The notes: a model not told the origin generated them from the letters alone. DNA of 64,000 bases from Selaginella moellendorffii (GCF_000143415.4 NW_003314287.1:689160-753159), one strand, 5' to 3'; numbered from the stretch's first letter, positions 1-11,319 are shown. Program-made: numbers and translations.

Positions 1-159
1 GCAAAGTTTGGCATATCATATTTGTTTATGGACAGCCTAGGACGGTTCCTTGATCACACTGCCCTTTTTTAGCTAAATTAGTTCCACTAAAGTCCTCCCC
101 CCTACTATCCTTTTGAAGCTCACTAAACCCCTTAGGGTTTGAGAAATTATTGCTTTTGG

Positions 160-385
160 CTTTCACCCTCAAATTCAGACTTAGACTCAAACTTAGACTC
201 GAACTCAAACTCAGACTTGGTCTTAGTCTCAATCTCGGTCTTGGTCTTAGTCTTAGTTCTAGTTTCGGTCCCCATCTTAAATTCCTTCTCAAACTTCATT
301 TTAAACTCTATTTTAGACTCATTCTTGGACTCTATCTTGAACTCCTTCTTAAACTCTTTTTTGTGTCCTTTTTTAGAGATTTATT
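160..385. repeat. Hexamer-based minisatellite (GACTCN/GACTTN type), copy 1
   Basis: A degenerate array built on six-base units such as gactca, gactta and gactcg. It gives long Leu/Ser/Asp-rich open frames in several registers that have no coding character. A homologous array lies at 15165-15345. An array of the reverse-complement unit (gagtcc/gagatc) lies at 13655-13955. Confidence 0.75.
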
Positions 386-499
386 CACTGATTGTGTCAT
401 ACTCATTCCTTGAGCATTTTATTTGGAGTTCCACTCCCGCTTTTGACTTTTTGAGTTAGAACTTTTGGTCCAAATATATTACACTTGTTAAACTTCCAC

Positions 500-1660
500 T
501 TCGAATATTACTATATGGCACCTTTTCGGCTCCACTCTAGGGCTTAGGGATTTGTGTCTCACAATCAAACACTTATATCCATGATGGATTCCATGATATT
601 CATCTTAACATTCTTTAATCCCTTCACAAAAGGATAATCCTTGCTTTGATGTTCAACCTTGTGGCAATGAAAATAATTATCCTTCATCTTATCTTTCCCA
701 TTAGTCTAAACGAAGTTTCTTAGCCTTATTGCCATCTCCTTTCTTTGAGCCACAACGCAGTAATGGTCATTTCTTCCCTAAATGTGAAGCATTAATTAGT
801 TGATCATCACGTTGACTACCCTGTTGACCATCCCATTGACCATAGTTGATTGACAGTTTTGACAAAAAGATCTAATAGCATCAATTAATATTCCTAGAAA
901 ATCCTTCTTGACCTTTTATTACACATTTAATAAGCTCAAACCTTTAATGAAATATTGCACCTTTAATAGCTTATTATAGGTGCCTATGAAAATGCGAAAC
1001 TTGCAGGCATACACATTTAAAGATAAAGTGCTTTACTTGATCTTTAGTGATTAACCTCTTCAAAATTCTTGATAAATGAAGTGCAAAAAGCTTTTGTCAA
1101 ATCACTCCAAAAACTTGATTTTAGATTAACTTTGATGTAGTTTTTCCACGCCACAAAAAAGCATGTGTAAGCTTCCTCATAAAAAAACAATCTTCACCTT
1201 GTTTTCACAAGAATTGTATGATTAACAACTTTTCCATGAGTCCAACTAACAATCAACCTTTTGGTTATCATAAATATCTAATTGTGACTTCCATTCCATA
1301 ATACTATAATCCTTGGCATGTTTAACATACCAATGGTAATCATGAATATAAGATTGATTCAACCTTTAAGCGTCAATATGAAATAACCTTAATGAAATTG
1401 ATGAAATCTTGCTTTAAGCTTTAGTAATTTGGCATCCTTGCTACACAATGACATTATCAAGAGTCTCTTCCTTTTTGTCATGGCCATCATTATTAAAGCT
1501 ATACACCTCATCAAGATATATATTTTGCTTATTTCCCATCTTGAAAAGAATATTACTAATGAAATGCATGAAGAGCAAACCCTAGGCTAACCTTAAGCTA
1601 TAAACAATTCTTGGAATATTCCTGCAGTTTGTGTCATGTTGCTAATTGGTCACACTTAAT
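500..1660 (-). mobile_element. Antisense retrotransposon gag remnant (unit 1)
   Basis: On the minus strand around 640-682 the sequence can be read as a decayed zinc-knuckle, FHCHKVEHQSKDYP, which looks like the CCHC box of a plant retrotransposon gag with cysteines lost. The surrounding minus-strand frames are broken by many stops. The same segment recurs at about 15460-16610. I infer an old LTR-element gag in antisense; the family (gypsy or copia) cannot be settled from this fragment. Confidence 0.45.
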
Positions 1661-2510
1661 GTCCATTACAATACTTTGAAGAATTGACATTAAATTAGCT
1701 AAAGAAGAACACATTTAAAACATATTTATTTAAAACTCTCTCTTATAAATAAGAATATTAAATACAGCTAAAAATTAATTAAAATATGTACTCCTATAAT
1801 TATAAATATTCTTATATTTAATAATTTTTAAGTAGGCATTTTTCTTAACCACATTAAATTTTTTCTCTTAAACATTTAAAATGATCAAAATGATGAAATG
1901 ATCAAATAATTTATTTATATTAAATTTCAGACTCTATACTTACTATCCACAAAACTATTTTTAATGATAATAATAAACTTATTTTGTTTGTTTATTTTTA
2001 TTTTTATATTTTATATAGTTCACAAAATGAGAGAACAGTCTTTAACTTTTTATTATTTTATAATTATGTGACTCTATGCACTCACACTTACAATTAATTT
2101 GTAAACATTTAAATTTGTAAAGAAAGTGAAAATATTAAATAATAATATATTTTTATTATTTTATATATATTTTAATTTGAACAAATTTAAATTTGGAGGA
2201 GATCAATCTTCTCACTACAATAAATAATTTATCCAAACTCATTTGAAAATGAATTACATGCTCTGGTATATCTAAAAATAATAAAATACTTTTAATAACT
2301 ATTAAGATTTATAGAATAGGTAAAAATAATTTATTTTATTTACAATTTTATATTTAAAGTAATAAAAAAATTAAATTTTTAGCCACAATCAATAATTGAT
2401 TATTTTTATTTATGATGGTCTAATAATAAATATATCATATATCAATTAATTTTTTCCTGGTTATTAAAATATTTTAAAATAATTTAAGTTATAAAATAAT
2501 TTAAATACTG
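1661..2510. other. AT-rich spacer of unit 1
   Basis: About 850 bp of very AT-rich sequence with no convincing coding frame. It matches 16620-17354 plus 22365-22490 of unit 3. In unit 3 the gypsy element is inserted at the position corresponding to about 2381 here, so this copy shows the empty target site (tttttagccacaatc). Confidence 0.7.
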
Positions 2511-2529
2511 GATAATTTGTACTTTTACA

Positions 2530-2905
2530 CTACTTTAGTAATAAATTTAATTTTAAAAATAGTAGACTACAACACCTAACATTATCCTTATGAATAATCA
2601 TCCCAATTTCATGAGGAACTTCAGCTACTAGCCACAAACAAAGCACATTTGCAACACCAAATCTAGGACTGGCATAGAGCGAATTAAAACAAATCAAACA
2701 ATAATGAAAAATCAGTTTTAAAAGCTTGAAATGGATTGTCAAACAAATCTTTCCACCCCTATACAAGAGAGAAGAAGGTAAGAAATTTTCCTTGATAATG
2801 AGCTAGAGATTGAGCGTCTCTACCTTCCCGTCCAGTTCCAGGAGCTCTAGCTCTGGAGCGGTGGTGGGGTAAGTCACGGGGATCTCGAACTGCAAATCAA
2901 ACTCG
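2530..2905 (-). pseudogene. UFC1 (UFM1-conjugating enzyme) fragment, unit 1
   Basis: Two minus-strand blocks match the C-terminal half of the UFM1-conjugating E2 enzyme UFC1. The first (about 2905-2815) reads [20 protein letters not shown] and on to ELDGK. After a short intron-like gap the second (2766-2640) reads [12 protein letters not shown], then [19 protein letters not shown] and [11 protein letters not shown]1 is normally about 165 residues. The N-terminal half is missing, the WAKN segment before PRFG is absent, and the few CWYV-like codons upstream are out of frame. UFC1 acts in ufmylation at the ER. This fragment is probably not functional. Confidence 0.7.
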
Positions 2906-2989
2906 TATGTGAACGTACCAGCAGCGGAGTGGATTCCACAGCGGAGCTGAGGCCACCAGATCTGGCACGGATCGGTGGACTGGAGCCAC

Positions 2990-4536
2990 CGCCAAGGCGA
3001 CTGGAGTGGCGATTTTGGCAGCAGTGGCGACGATCTACTCGACCTGGAAGAGCGAGGTGAGGTCTTTTCTTGTAGCATTCTGCTGCTCATCGGTTTCTTG
3101 TGGATTCTGGAAAGACCGCTCGTAGCGACGCTGGGGATTTTGGTTCGTGCTTTGCTTTTTGCTCAAAAGTTCTAGGTTTTAGTTGTGGATTGTCCGTCCA
3201 GCATTGGATCCGAACGAATGGTGAAAGTTTCGACTCTTAGAAGCGAAGCCTGTGACTCACAACACGAGACGTTACAGGCAAGAGGAAAGAAAAAATGGAA
3301 AACAAGATGATGTGCTGATGTTCTTTGTCATCCAGGTTTGCCTTGGATGACGATGCGCAACGTTGCTTCGTGCCTCTTGACAAAGTAACGGAGCTTCCAA
3401 ACCTCATGACGAAGATATGTGAATTTTTCTTTGCTTTGCAGGGCTGCTATGGGTACAAAAAAGGATGGGAAGCCAAATGTGATCATCAGACCATATGTAA
3501 AATTGTCTTACGCTTGGAATCACTGTAACTCATGCTTCGTGCTGACAGATATACGCCCATAAGTGATCCGTACGTTCGTGGTCACTTTGATTTACTTGTC
3601 AAGGTATTGCTTTCAGCGTTTGCGTGCTTTCTCAGCTGACGATGGAAAAAATATTTCTTTTGTAGACTTACCCGCAAGAAAAAATGAGCAAATATTTTGC
3701 CGCTCTTCGGCCCGGAGACACTTTGGAAATGAAAAGGTGCGTGTAGTTTACTACATTTCTTTCCGTCTGTAGTTTTACAAGGAAGATCCACAGCAAGCTC
3801 CCATACAGCGCCAACATGAAAGCACGTACTGGGATGGTATATCTTTGAGTTCTCTGCGTCACTTTACTGTCGTTTAGATTGCAGGAGGTACCGGGATCAC
3901 ACCGATGTTTCAAGTGCTTAACGAGATCTTAAAAAATCCAGAAGATAAAACACAGGTTTGTCTCCAGGAAAAACGTGTCCTCGTAATGTTTCTGCGGCGT
4001 TTCCTCCGATCAGGTCTCGTTGATCTATGCCAACTTGACCCCGGACGACATTCTACTCAAGAACGAGCTCGACAAACTCGCTGAAAAGCATCCAAACTTC
4101 AAGGGCCTGTTTGAGACTATCGGACTTCCACTCTGGCGTTTCCAAGGAAAACTGACGCATGTTTACAGGTTTTCTATGTTGTCGATAAGCCAACGCGTTA
4201 CTGGGGAGGAGGATCCGGCTTCATCACGAAAGACATCCTGGTGAAGGGACTACCACCTCCTTCGGACGGCAATCTCATCATGGTTTGAAGCTTATTTGCT
4301 GCTCGTTGTTACTTAGTTCCCATTGACACAATTTCCAACAGGTGTGCGGGCCTCCAGGCCTCATGAACCACATCTCCGGCGATAAAGCACCAGACAAATC
4401 ACAAGGACAAGTAAGCATTTTACAGAGATATCTATTCCAACGGGCGAGCTTCCCTGATTCCACTCTTCCTTCTCAACAGTTGACAGGTCTCTTGAAGAGC
4501 ATGGGTTACACCGAAGACCAAGTGTACAAGTTCTAG
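2990..4536 (+). pseudogene. NADH-cytochrome b5 reductase (mitochondrial CBR2-like), unit 1, damaged
   Basis: Exons can be followed through the family: a membrane segment ([20 protein letters not shown], to 3056), FAD-binding part (3202-3277, 3336-3384, 3442-3496, 3549-3603 with RPYTPISDP, 3666-3736, 3773-3836), then IAGGTGITPMFQVL (3878-3955), IYANLTPDDILLKNEL (4014-4103), FYVVDKPT (4169-4282), VCGPPGLMNHISG (4342-4410) and a C-terminus MGYTEDQVYKF ending at 4536. The family passes electrons from NADH through FAD to cytochrome b5. Damage: TGA at 3222-3224 where unit 3 has CGA; a frameshift inside exon 3336-3384 (VASCLLTK is in another frame from RFALDD); and the donor after 4103 is GG where unit 3 has GT. 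The start codon and first junction could not be resolved. The second intron begins with GC. Confidence 0.8.
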
Positions 4537-4729
4537 GCATTCTTGGACAAGAACAACACAATACAATACAAAGCTCTTTAAAGTCATGAGAGCCGTAGAT
4601 CAAGGTCCCCTGAGACGCACTGGCTTATTCCGTGGAGTCATGCCGTGTGCTTATGGAGTCGCAGCGTGATGATCTTACCCTCCTGAACGAATGAAAAGAA
4701 GAGCGTTTGCACAGAAAAGAGTGGAAAGT

Positions 4730-5588
4730 CTATACTGTAGCACCTGATGCCTTGGGACTGGCCTTCGGAGTTGGATTTGGAGCGGGGCTGGTCCGTGGAG
4801 GTGATGGGCTTGGAGCGGGGCTGGTCTTTGGAGGAGTTGGACTTGGAGTGGGGGTGGTCTTTGAAGGTGATGGGCTTGGAGCGGGGCTGGTCTTTGGAAG
4901 AGTTGGAATTGGAACGGGACTGGTCTTTGGAGGAGTTGGACTTGGAGCGGGGCTGGTCTTTGGAGAAGGGCTTGGTGTTGGGCTCGTCTTTGGAGATGGG
5001 CTGGGTGTTGGGCTGGTCTTTGGAGATGGACTCGCCTTTGGGCTTGAACTGGGACTTTCCGTGCATCCTGTTAACAGCAAAACTCTATCAAGTTCATGGT
5101 ACAAATCGTGGAAGCATGAAGAGTTGGCCAGACAAACCTGGTGGGGGCGGTCCTGACAGAAACATGAAACAAAAATAAAACAGTGAAGCCTGAAAAACCA
5201 TAGAAAAGAAAGCAGAAGTTGGTATGTATATGGCACCTGCTTCAAATTTACGTAAAAAGTTTCAGTACGTGATATTAATCTTGCTGTTAAATTCAAGAGT
5301 TTCACCTGGGCATGGCGGCGTACCACGGAGCCAGCACCTGGAGCAGCAAAACCAAATCAAAGGCTATAGTAGCACAAACTTGAATTTGAACTTTCACCTG
5401 CATCGATCTTGTACTGCAACAACAAGAAGCAAAGAAAAGATGTTGGCAAGAGTCCCATAGAAGACCATGTCAAATGCATCAAAAGAACCTTGGTTTGCTT
5501 GACGAACAACAAACTCAGCAGCTCCATCATCCCCGAGACTGCAAACCACAAGACATGAAATCACCAACGCCACAAAGACGGCCTTCAT
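4730..5588 (-). CDS. Small secreted Pro-rich (AGP-like) protein, copy 1
   Basis: Four-exon model: 5588-5398, 5337-5306, 5152-5138 (a 15-nt exon) and 5067-4730. All junctions are GT-AG and the total is 191 residues. Residues 1-19 are a signal peptide ([19 protein letters not shown]). A second hydrophobic stretch lies at about 43-60, then a Cys-rich hinge ([25 protein letters not shown]). The tail of about 110 residues is built of [11 protein letters not shown]-like repeats. Alternating Ala/Ser/Thr-Pro is the pattern hydroxylated and arabinogalactosylated in arabinogalactan proteins. I see no C-terminal GPI signal. The family is not one I recognise by name. Intact paralogues lie at 9278-10258 and 24630-25483. 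Splicing is inferred, not shown. Confidence 0.65.
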
Positions 5589-5639
5589 CTTGTAGAGACA
5601 CTGGATGGCTGGCTGAGAGGCAATGCAGGGGGTAAAATG

Positions 5640-6085
5640 CGAATGCATATGCAGGGCCCTGAAGGGGGAATTTATTTCGAACTACCGGGCAGAATCTCTT
5701 TTTTTTTTTCCCAAGGAATTGACAAGGGAGCCCTTCCAAATCTTAGCTGGGTGGTGACAATAGACACAAGTTTTGCCAGGTTTACGAACAAAGTGATATG
5801 ACCTAAAGCGCATGTGATAGTTGTCGTTTTTCCCAAAGAATTGACGAAAGAGAATTGTCTGAGGTGATTCCAAATCTTAGGTGGGTGGCAACAATAGACA
5901 AGGTATCCATACTACAATCTGACAATGGATACCTTCGTCCATGAATACCTTACAAGACGAAGCAAGTTCTGCCAGGTTTACGAACAAGGTGATATGACCT
6001 AAAGCGCATACAGTGATAGTTGTCTTGCCTATTTTATAGACAATGATTTGGATGTGCAAAGAAACCGGTCCAGAGACTAAATTGC
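5640..6085. other. Spacer between Pro-rich gene and PPR remnant (unit 1)
   Basis: No gene seen. It contains an imperfect local duplication: the segment with acgaacaaagtgatatgacc around 5785-5825 recurs around 5980-6025. Equivalent sequence in unit 3 (25550-25900) has a single copy. Confidence 0.5.
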
Positions 6086-7230
6086 AAGAAATTTTAAGCG
6101 AAGTATGTGCTCTGCAGCTCGTTTGCCACGAGCCACATCTCGATGGAGCCTGCAAGCGCTCATCAGAGTTGTCCATGCCACCACGTCTGGAAGAAATGGC
6201 ATGGACTGGATGAGATTCTCGGTCTCCTCCAGCCGCTTAGCCCGCCCAAGCAGATCAACCATGCACCTGTAGTGATGGGTCGATCCCAAAGTCTGATTGG
6301 ATCGACAGGAAGTGTTCTCGAGCATCAGTGATCTTCCCCGCGTGGCTGCAACCGCTCAGGATTGCGATAAAAGTGATCTCGTCCGGTGAAATCCCTTCGA
6401 GATTCATGGCCTGAAACGCATTAATCACATCTTGCATATGGCCGTTTCTGGCAAGTACTGCGATCAAGGCCGTCCACGACCGCTGGTCTTTCCATGGCAT
6501 ATTTTCGAACACTTCAGCTTACATTACCATTTACGGAAAATGCAACCATCATTGTAGTATTGTGCACCAGAATTCTGTCAAATATACTCTTCTCTTGCAC
6601 AAGACACCCATTAAGGGCATAGACTGAGATCATAGCGTTCCAGGCCACTACGTCGTGCAAGGGCATTCGATCGAAGGCTTGAATTGATTCGTCAAATTCA
6701 CCACAATCGCCATAGCCAGTCAGAAGAACACACCATGCAGGGTGATCGCGGAAAGGCATCGAGAGGAACATTCTCTTCGCATCTGTTTGATACCCATCCT
6801 ATGCACAGGCTGACATTACGGTGTTCCATGCCACGACATTCCAACTCGGCATTCTATCCAGGCCTCTTTTGCTTTGAAGGTTTGCGTTGCAGTAATAAGT
6901 CCACCAGCTAGAGCATTCAAGGATCTTTCTGCTCCACAAGAGAAAACAATCTCCGAGATTTCCAACTCCGGCATTTGCAGAAATCATGCAAGTCCAAGTT
7001 ACAACATTGGTCTCGGGCGTCAACTCAAAGATTATCTTTGACTCAGTTACCTGACCCACATGCGCCAAGACCTGTATCATTGCGTTACTAGACAGAATAT
7101 CCCACTGTGGCATCCGATCAAAGAGTATCATTTCTTCCTGAGTATCCCCTGTTTAGGCATATACTGTAATCATAGTATTCCAAGTAATGACATGCTTTTG
7201 AGGCATGTTAAGAAACACAGAAGTAGATTC
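6086..7230 (-). pseudogene. PPR protein remnant, unit 1
   Basis: Minus-strand fragments match the C-terminal half of the intact PPR at 25901-28135 (for example [55 protein letters not shown]). They fall in several frames separated by indels and stops. Homology ends near 7230, about 900 codons' worth of bases short of the equivalent start, so the N-terminal half is missing. Not expected to give a working protein. Confidence 0.8.
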
Positions 7231-8213
7231 ATTTAAGCAAAAATTAGATGCTCAAGATGACTAGGGCTTTTGACCCTTGCAATTCAATACCTGAAGATCA
7301 AAGCAAGAATGAAAGTGAAGGCTGAAATCCTATTCTACATGGTTGAGGTAAATATTGGTGTTGTATACTTAAGCCCTTGTAAGTAGCATAGCTTACTTAC
7401 ATAAACTCTGTAAGATTGAATATAGTTCTTCCTCTCTAAATTGTTTCAAATGTTAAAACATTGACAAAACTTACTTGAACACAGCGAGGAAGATTGTTGC
7501 AAATAACATAGGAAAAATGAGATTTTGTTTTCTCTTCTTGGAAGAAAACAAAAGAAATCCACTAGTGAGTAATATGAACTTAGCAATGCAGAAAGAATGT
7601 CACAAACTTTGAGTAATATGAACTTAGCAATGCAGAAAGAATGTCACAAACTTTTCCACAAAGGAAGAGAGAAATCTCAAAACCAGGAAGCCAAGGCAAT
7701 TTTTATACATGAATCATAGAACTACCCTTGCCAAAGCAAGACTTTGTAGCTTGCAAAACCTGCTTGGGCAACAATGAGAACCACATGAAATCTAAGCCGG
7801 GAAGAAGGTAATGAGATTGGTTGCTCATCATCAAATAATCTAATATTATTAGCAGTAGCTATAGGTGGAAGAGGTAATGGAACATATATCTCTTCTAAAT
7901 CAATAGCAACATTAGAACAAGTACAACTCAAATATATAACCTCAGAGATTTATAAAGGTATAAGAAAAGGAAAGATGGGCAAATAGAGCACATGAATCAG
8001 GTGTTAGTATTGATAGCAACATCAAAATAAATACAACTCAAATCATTATATATAATCTCATAGATTGACAAAAGTATAAGAAAAGAAAAGATAGCTAAAC
8101 ACACCATATGAATTAACTATTGGAAACTGTGTTGAGCTCTTTTGTGGGAAACATGATTTAACAAAGAGTATAGAAAAAGTACTTGCCTTTGCTTTAGTTT
8201 ACTCACAACTTTT
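7231..8213. other. Unassigned repeat-derived spacer
   Basis: No supported gene. It holds a perfect 44-bp tandem duplication (7567-7610 and 7611-7654, unit beginning gagtaatatgaacttagc). It also holds an imperfect duplication of about 115 bp (about 7893-8006 and 8007-8120, both with tagcaacat..tacaactcaaat). A 69-codon minus-strand frame at 7722-7931 has no family I recognise. Confidence 0.5.
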
Positions 8214-8470
8214 GTGAGTTTTAGTTTGGCTTTAGTTTGGGTGTTTTATGCTTGTGATTTTTTAGAGGATATGCAAGACAAGCTTAAATGGGCAAAGTTG
8301 AACATGAGGCACGTTCAAAATAAAGAAAAAAAATTGGCTAATGAACATTATCATCATCAAGAGCACAAAATTAGTGACAAAGTTTTCCTTAAACTGTCGG
8401 ATGCACAATGTTCTTTGAAAGGAGGTGGTAGTGATCAATCAGACATTGAAGAAGGTATAGATATTGTTCA
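8214..8470 (+). mobile_element. Gypsy polyprotein C-terminal remnant
   Basis: The plus-strand frame reads DMQDKLKWAKLNMRHVQ followed by HKISDKVFLKL. This is the segment just after the integrase core in Ty3/gypsy polyproteins (DMQ-KL...A-...ADK.R....F..GD.VFLKL). The frame then runs straight into the unit 2 reductase fragment (IAGGT...) at about 8475, giving a chance chimeric open frame. Confidence 0.6.
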
Positions 8471-8474
8471 GATT

Positions 8475-9098
8475 GCAGGAGGTACCAAGATCACACTGAT
8501 GTTCCAAGTGCTTAATGAGATCTTATAAAATCCAGAAGATAAAACACAGGATTGTCTCCAGGAAAAATGTGTCCTCATAATGTTTCTGCAGCATTTCCTC
8601 TGATCAGGTCTCGTTGATCTATGCCAACTTGACACTGGACGACATTCTACTCAAGAACGAGCTCAACAAACTTGCTGAAAACATCCAAACTTCAAGGTCC
8701 TGTTTGAGACTATCAGACTTCTTGTGTTTCCAAGGAAAACTGATGCATGTTTACAGGTTTTCTATGTTGCCGATAAGCCAATGCGACCGCCTTCATCACG
8801 AAAGACCTGGTGAAGGGACTACCACCTCCTTCAGACGGCAATCTCATCATGGTTTGAAGCTCATTCGCTGCTCGTTACTTAGTTCCCCATTGACACCATT
8901 TCCAACAGGTGTGCAGGCCTCCAGCCCTCATGAGCCACATCTCTGGCGATAAAGCACCAGACAAATCACAAGGACAAGTAACCATTTTACAGAGATATCT
9001 ATTCCAACACGCGAACTTCCCTGATTCCACTCTTCTTTCTCAACAGTTGACAGGTCTCTTGAAGAGCATGGGTTAGACCAAGTGTACAAGTTCTAGGC
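8475..9098 (+). pseudogene. NADH-cytochrome b5 reductase 3' fragment, unit 2
   Basis: Only the last exons are present. IAGGTKITLMFQVLNEIL carries a change in the glycine motif (GTG to GTK) and is followed by a stop (TAA at 8526-8528, where the other copies read AAA). Later blocks include IYANLTLDDILLKNELNKL and a damaged FYVADKP region with a deletion. The C-terminus (MG, then a stop before DQVYKF) is also damaged. Clearly non-functional. Confidence 0.85.
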
Positions 9099-9277
9099 AT
9101 TCTTGGACAAGAACAACACAATACAATACAAAGCTCTTTAAAGTCATGAGAGGTCCCCTGAGACGCACTGGCTTATTCCGTGGAGTCATGCCGTGTGCTT
9201 ATGGAGTCGCAGCGTGATGATCTTTCCCTCCTGAACGAATGAAAAGAAGAGCGTTTGCACAGAAAAGAGTGGAAAGT

Positions 9278-10258
9278 CTATACTGTAGCACCTGATGCCT
9301 TGGGACTGGCCTTCGGAGTTGGGCTTGGAGCGGGGCTGGTCTTTGGAGGAGATGGGCTTGGAGCGGGGGTGGTCTTTGGAGCAGATGGGCTTGGAGCGGG
9401 GCTGGTCTTTGGAGATGGGCTTGGTGTTGGGCTTGAACTGGGACTTTCCGTGCATCCTGTTAACAGCAAAACTCTATCAAGTTCATGGTACAAATCGTGG
9501 AAGCATGAAAAGTTGGCCAGACAAACCTGGTGGGGATGGTCCTGGCAGAAACATGAAACAAAAATAAAACAGTTAAGCCTGAAAAACCATAGAAAAGAAA
9601 GCAACTACCTCTTCCAAATCAAAAAGGGAAGGGATTTACCGTCAACTAGCATTGTAGCTCCCATCACTATGCCAGCCCTGACCAAGGAAAAGGAAGAGAT
9701 GCACCTTGAAGCATCTTGCCAACTGCTATATTTGATCCTGCCCTCGCCCCTGCCAAGAATAAACAAGGTTAATATGCATCAAATGCCCTGCTCACCACTA
9801 TCCTATAGCAGTGTCCAGCATTGCCCAAGTATCATGCTGCTGCAATGGGAAACTTAACTTGCTTTTTAGCATTGCCCTAGCACAGAAGTTGGTATGTATA
9901 TGGCACCTGCTTCAAATTTACGTAAAAAGTTTCAGTACGTGATATTAATCTTGCTGTTAAATTCAAGAGTTTCACCTGGGCATCTCGACGTACCACGGAG
10001 CCAACACCTGGAGCAGCAAAACCAAATCAAAGGCTATAGTAGCACAAACTTGAATTTGAACTTTCACCTGCATCGATCTTGTACTGCAACAACAAGAAGC
10101 AAAGAAAAGATGTTGGCAAGAGTCCCATAGAACACCATGTCAAATGCATCAAAAGAACCTTGGTTTGCTTGACGAACAACAAACTCAGCAGCTCCATCAT
10201 CCCCGAGACTGCAAACCACAAGACATGAAATCACGAACGCCACAAAGACGGCCTTCAT
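9278..10258 (-). CDS. Small secreted Pro-rich (AGP-like) protein, copy 2
   Basis: Same four-exon structure as copy 1: 10258-10068, 10007-9976, 9541-9527 (15 nt) and 9456-9278; 138 residues. Exon 1 is nearly identical to copy 1 (signal peptide [19 protein letters not shown]). The hinge reads CRCWLRGTSRCPGPSPPG then CTESP. The Pro-rich tail is shorter (about 58 residues) because several repeats are absent, but the frame still closes at the same KASGATV end. Intron 2 is 434 bp here because of an unrelated insertion at about 9605-9889. The model stays open despite loss of neighbouring genes in this unit. Confidence 0.6.
9605..9889. other. ~285-bp insertion in intron 2 of Pro-rich copy 2
   Basis: Copies 1 and 3 run directly from gaaagca to gaagttgg (or caagttgg). 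Copy 2 has about 285 bp between these points. The insert has no coding frame I recognise, no clear terminal inverted repeat and no certain target duplication. Nature unknown. Confidence 0.6.
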
Positions 10259-10579
10259 CTTGTAGAGACACTGGATGGCTGGTTGAGAGGCAATGTAGGA
10301 GGTAAATGCGAATGCATATGCAGTGCCCCGAAGCCGGAATTTATTTCGAACCAAGGCTAGCAAACAAAGCCACTGGAATCACAATGTACCGGGCAGAATC
10401 TCAGTTTTTGTTATTTATCCAAAGAATTGACAAGGGAGAACGTGAAAGAGAATTGTTTGAGGTGGAGTGTCCCGTCCAAATCTTAGCTGGGTGGGAACAA
10501 TAGACACAAGTTCTGCCAGGTGTACGAACAAGGTGATATGACCTAAAGCGCATAATAGTTGTCTAGCCTATTTTATAGG

Positions 10580-11190
10580 ATGGCAAAGAAACCGATCGAG
10601 AGACTAAATTGCAAGAAATTTGTTAAAGCGAAGTATGTGCTCTGCAGTCGTTTGCCACGAGTCACATCCAACAGAGTTGTCCATGCCACCGCATCTGGAA
10701 GAAATGGCATGGACTGGATGAGATTCTCGGCCTCCTCCAGCCGCTTAGCCCGCCCAAGCAGATCAACCATGCACCTGTAGTGATGGGTCGATCCCAAAGT
10801 CTGATTGGATCGACAGGAAGTGTTCTCAAGCATCAGTGATCTTCCCCAGGTGGCTGCAACCGCTCAGGATTGCGATAAAAGTGATCTCGTCCAGTGAAAT
10901 CCCTTCGAGACTCATGGCCTGAAACGCTTTAATCGCATCTTGCATTAGGCATCAAGGCCGTCCACGACCACTAGTCTTTCCATGGCATATTTTCAAACAC
11001 TTCACAGGCGCAGCTTACATTACCATTTACAGAAAATGCAACCATCATTGTAGTGCATGATGAAAGATTGTGCTCCAGAATTCTGTTAAATATACTCTTC
11101 TCTTGCACAAGACACCCATTAAGGGCAACTGAGATTATAGCATTCCAGGACACTATGTTGTGCAAGGGCATTCAATTGAAGGCTTGAGAT
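10580..11190 (-). pseudogene. PPR protein remnant, unit 2
   Basis: A short, broken copy of the C-terminal part of the PPR ([34 protein letters not shown], then MPLHNIVSWNAIISVALNG). Internal deletions remove most of one repeat and shift frame. Homology stops near 11190, where hAT-like sequence begins. Confidence 0.8.
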
Positions 11191-11319
11191 TGAAATGCTT
11201 ATCTATTGCCATGTTTACATCCAGTGAAAGGGATGTGATATGGGATAAACTTTTAACTTATAGGAGAATAAGAACTTGATTGATGCTAAGTCTGATTGCA
11301 TTAGAAAAGGACTTGTATG

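Larger units (their letters stand above)
49..7230. repeat. Segmental repeat unit 1 (of three)
   Basis: This stretch is repeated in the same order at about 15052-28135 (unit 3) and in part at 8470-11190 (unit 2). The order is hexamer tract and antisense gag remnant, AT-rich spacer, UFC1 fragment, cytochrome b5 reductase, Pro-rich gene, PPR. Similarity to unit 3 starts at the shared segment reading ccttgatcacactgccc (about 52 and 15056) and continues almost base for base. It is broken in unit 3 only by the gypsy element. The right end falls inside the PPR gene near 7230. Confidence 0.85.
8470..11190. repeat. Segmental repeat unit 2 (truncated)
   Basis: Partial third copy of the block, starting inside the reductase gene (at the IAGG exon) and running through the Pro-rich gene into the PPR. 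It breaks off near 11190 next to hAT-derived sequence. It lacks the hexamer tract, gag remnant, AT spacer and UFC1 fragment. Confidence 0.85.

Noticed and set aside
3582-3913. Minus-strand frames opposite the reductase
   Set aside because: Antisense shadows; the plus-strand exons match a known family throughout.
4638-5066. Alternative frame with [10 protein letters not shown] repeats in the Pro-rich gene
   Set aside because: The Ser/Pro frame joins a signal peptide and hinge exon through consistent splice phases in all three copies. The Lys/Asp/Gln frame does not.
8214-8528. 104-codon open frame joining a DKVFLKL segment to IAGGTKITL
   Set aside because: A chance fusion of a gypsy remnant with the truncated reductase; the junction is a duplication breakpoint, not a designed chimera.
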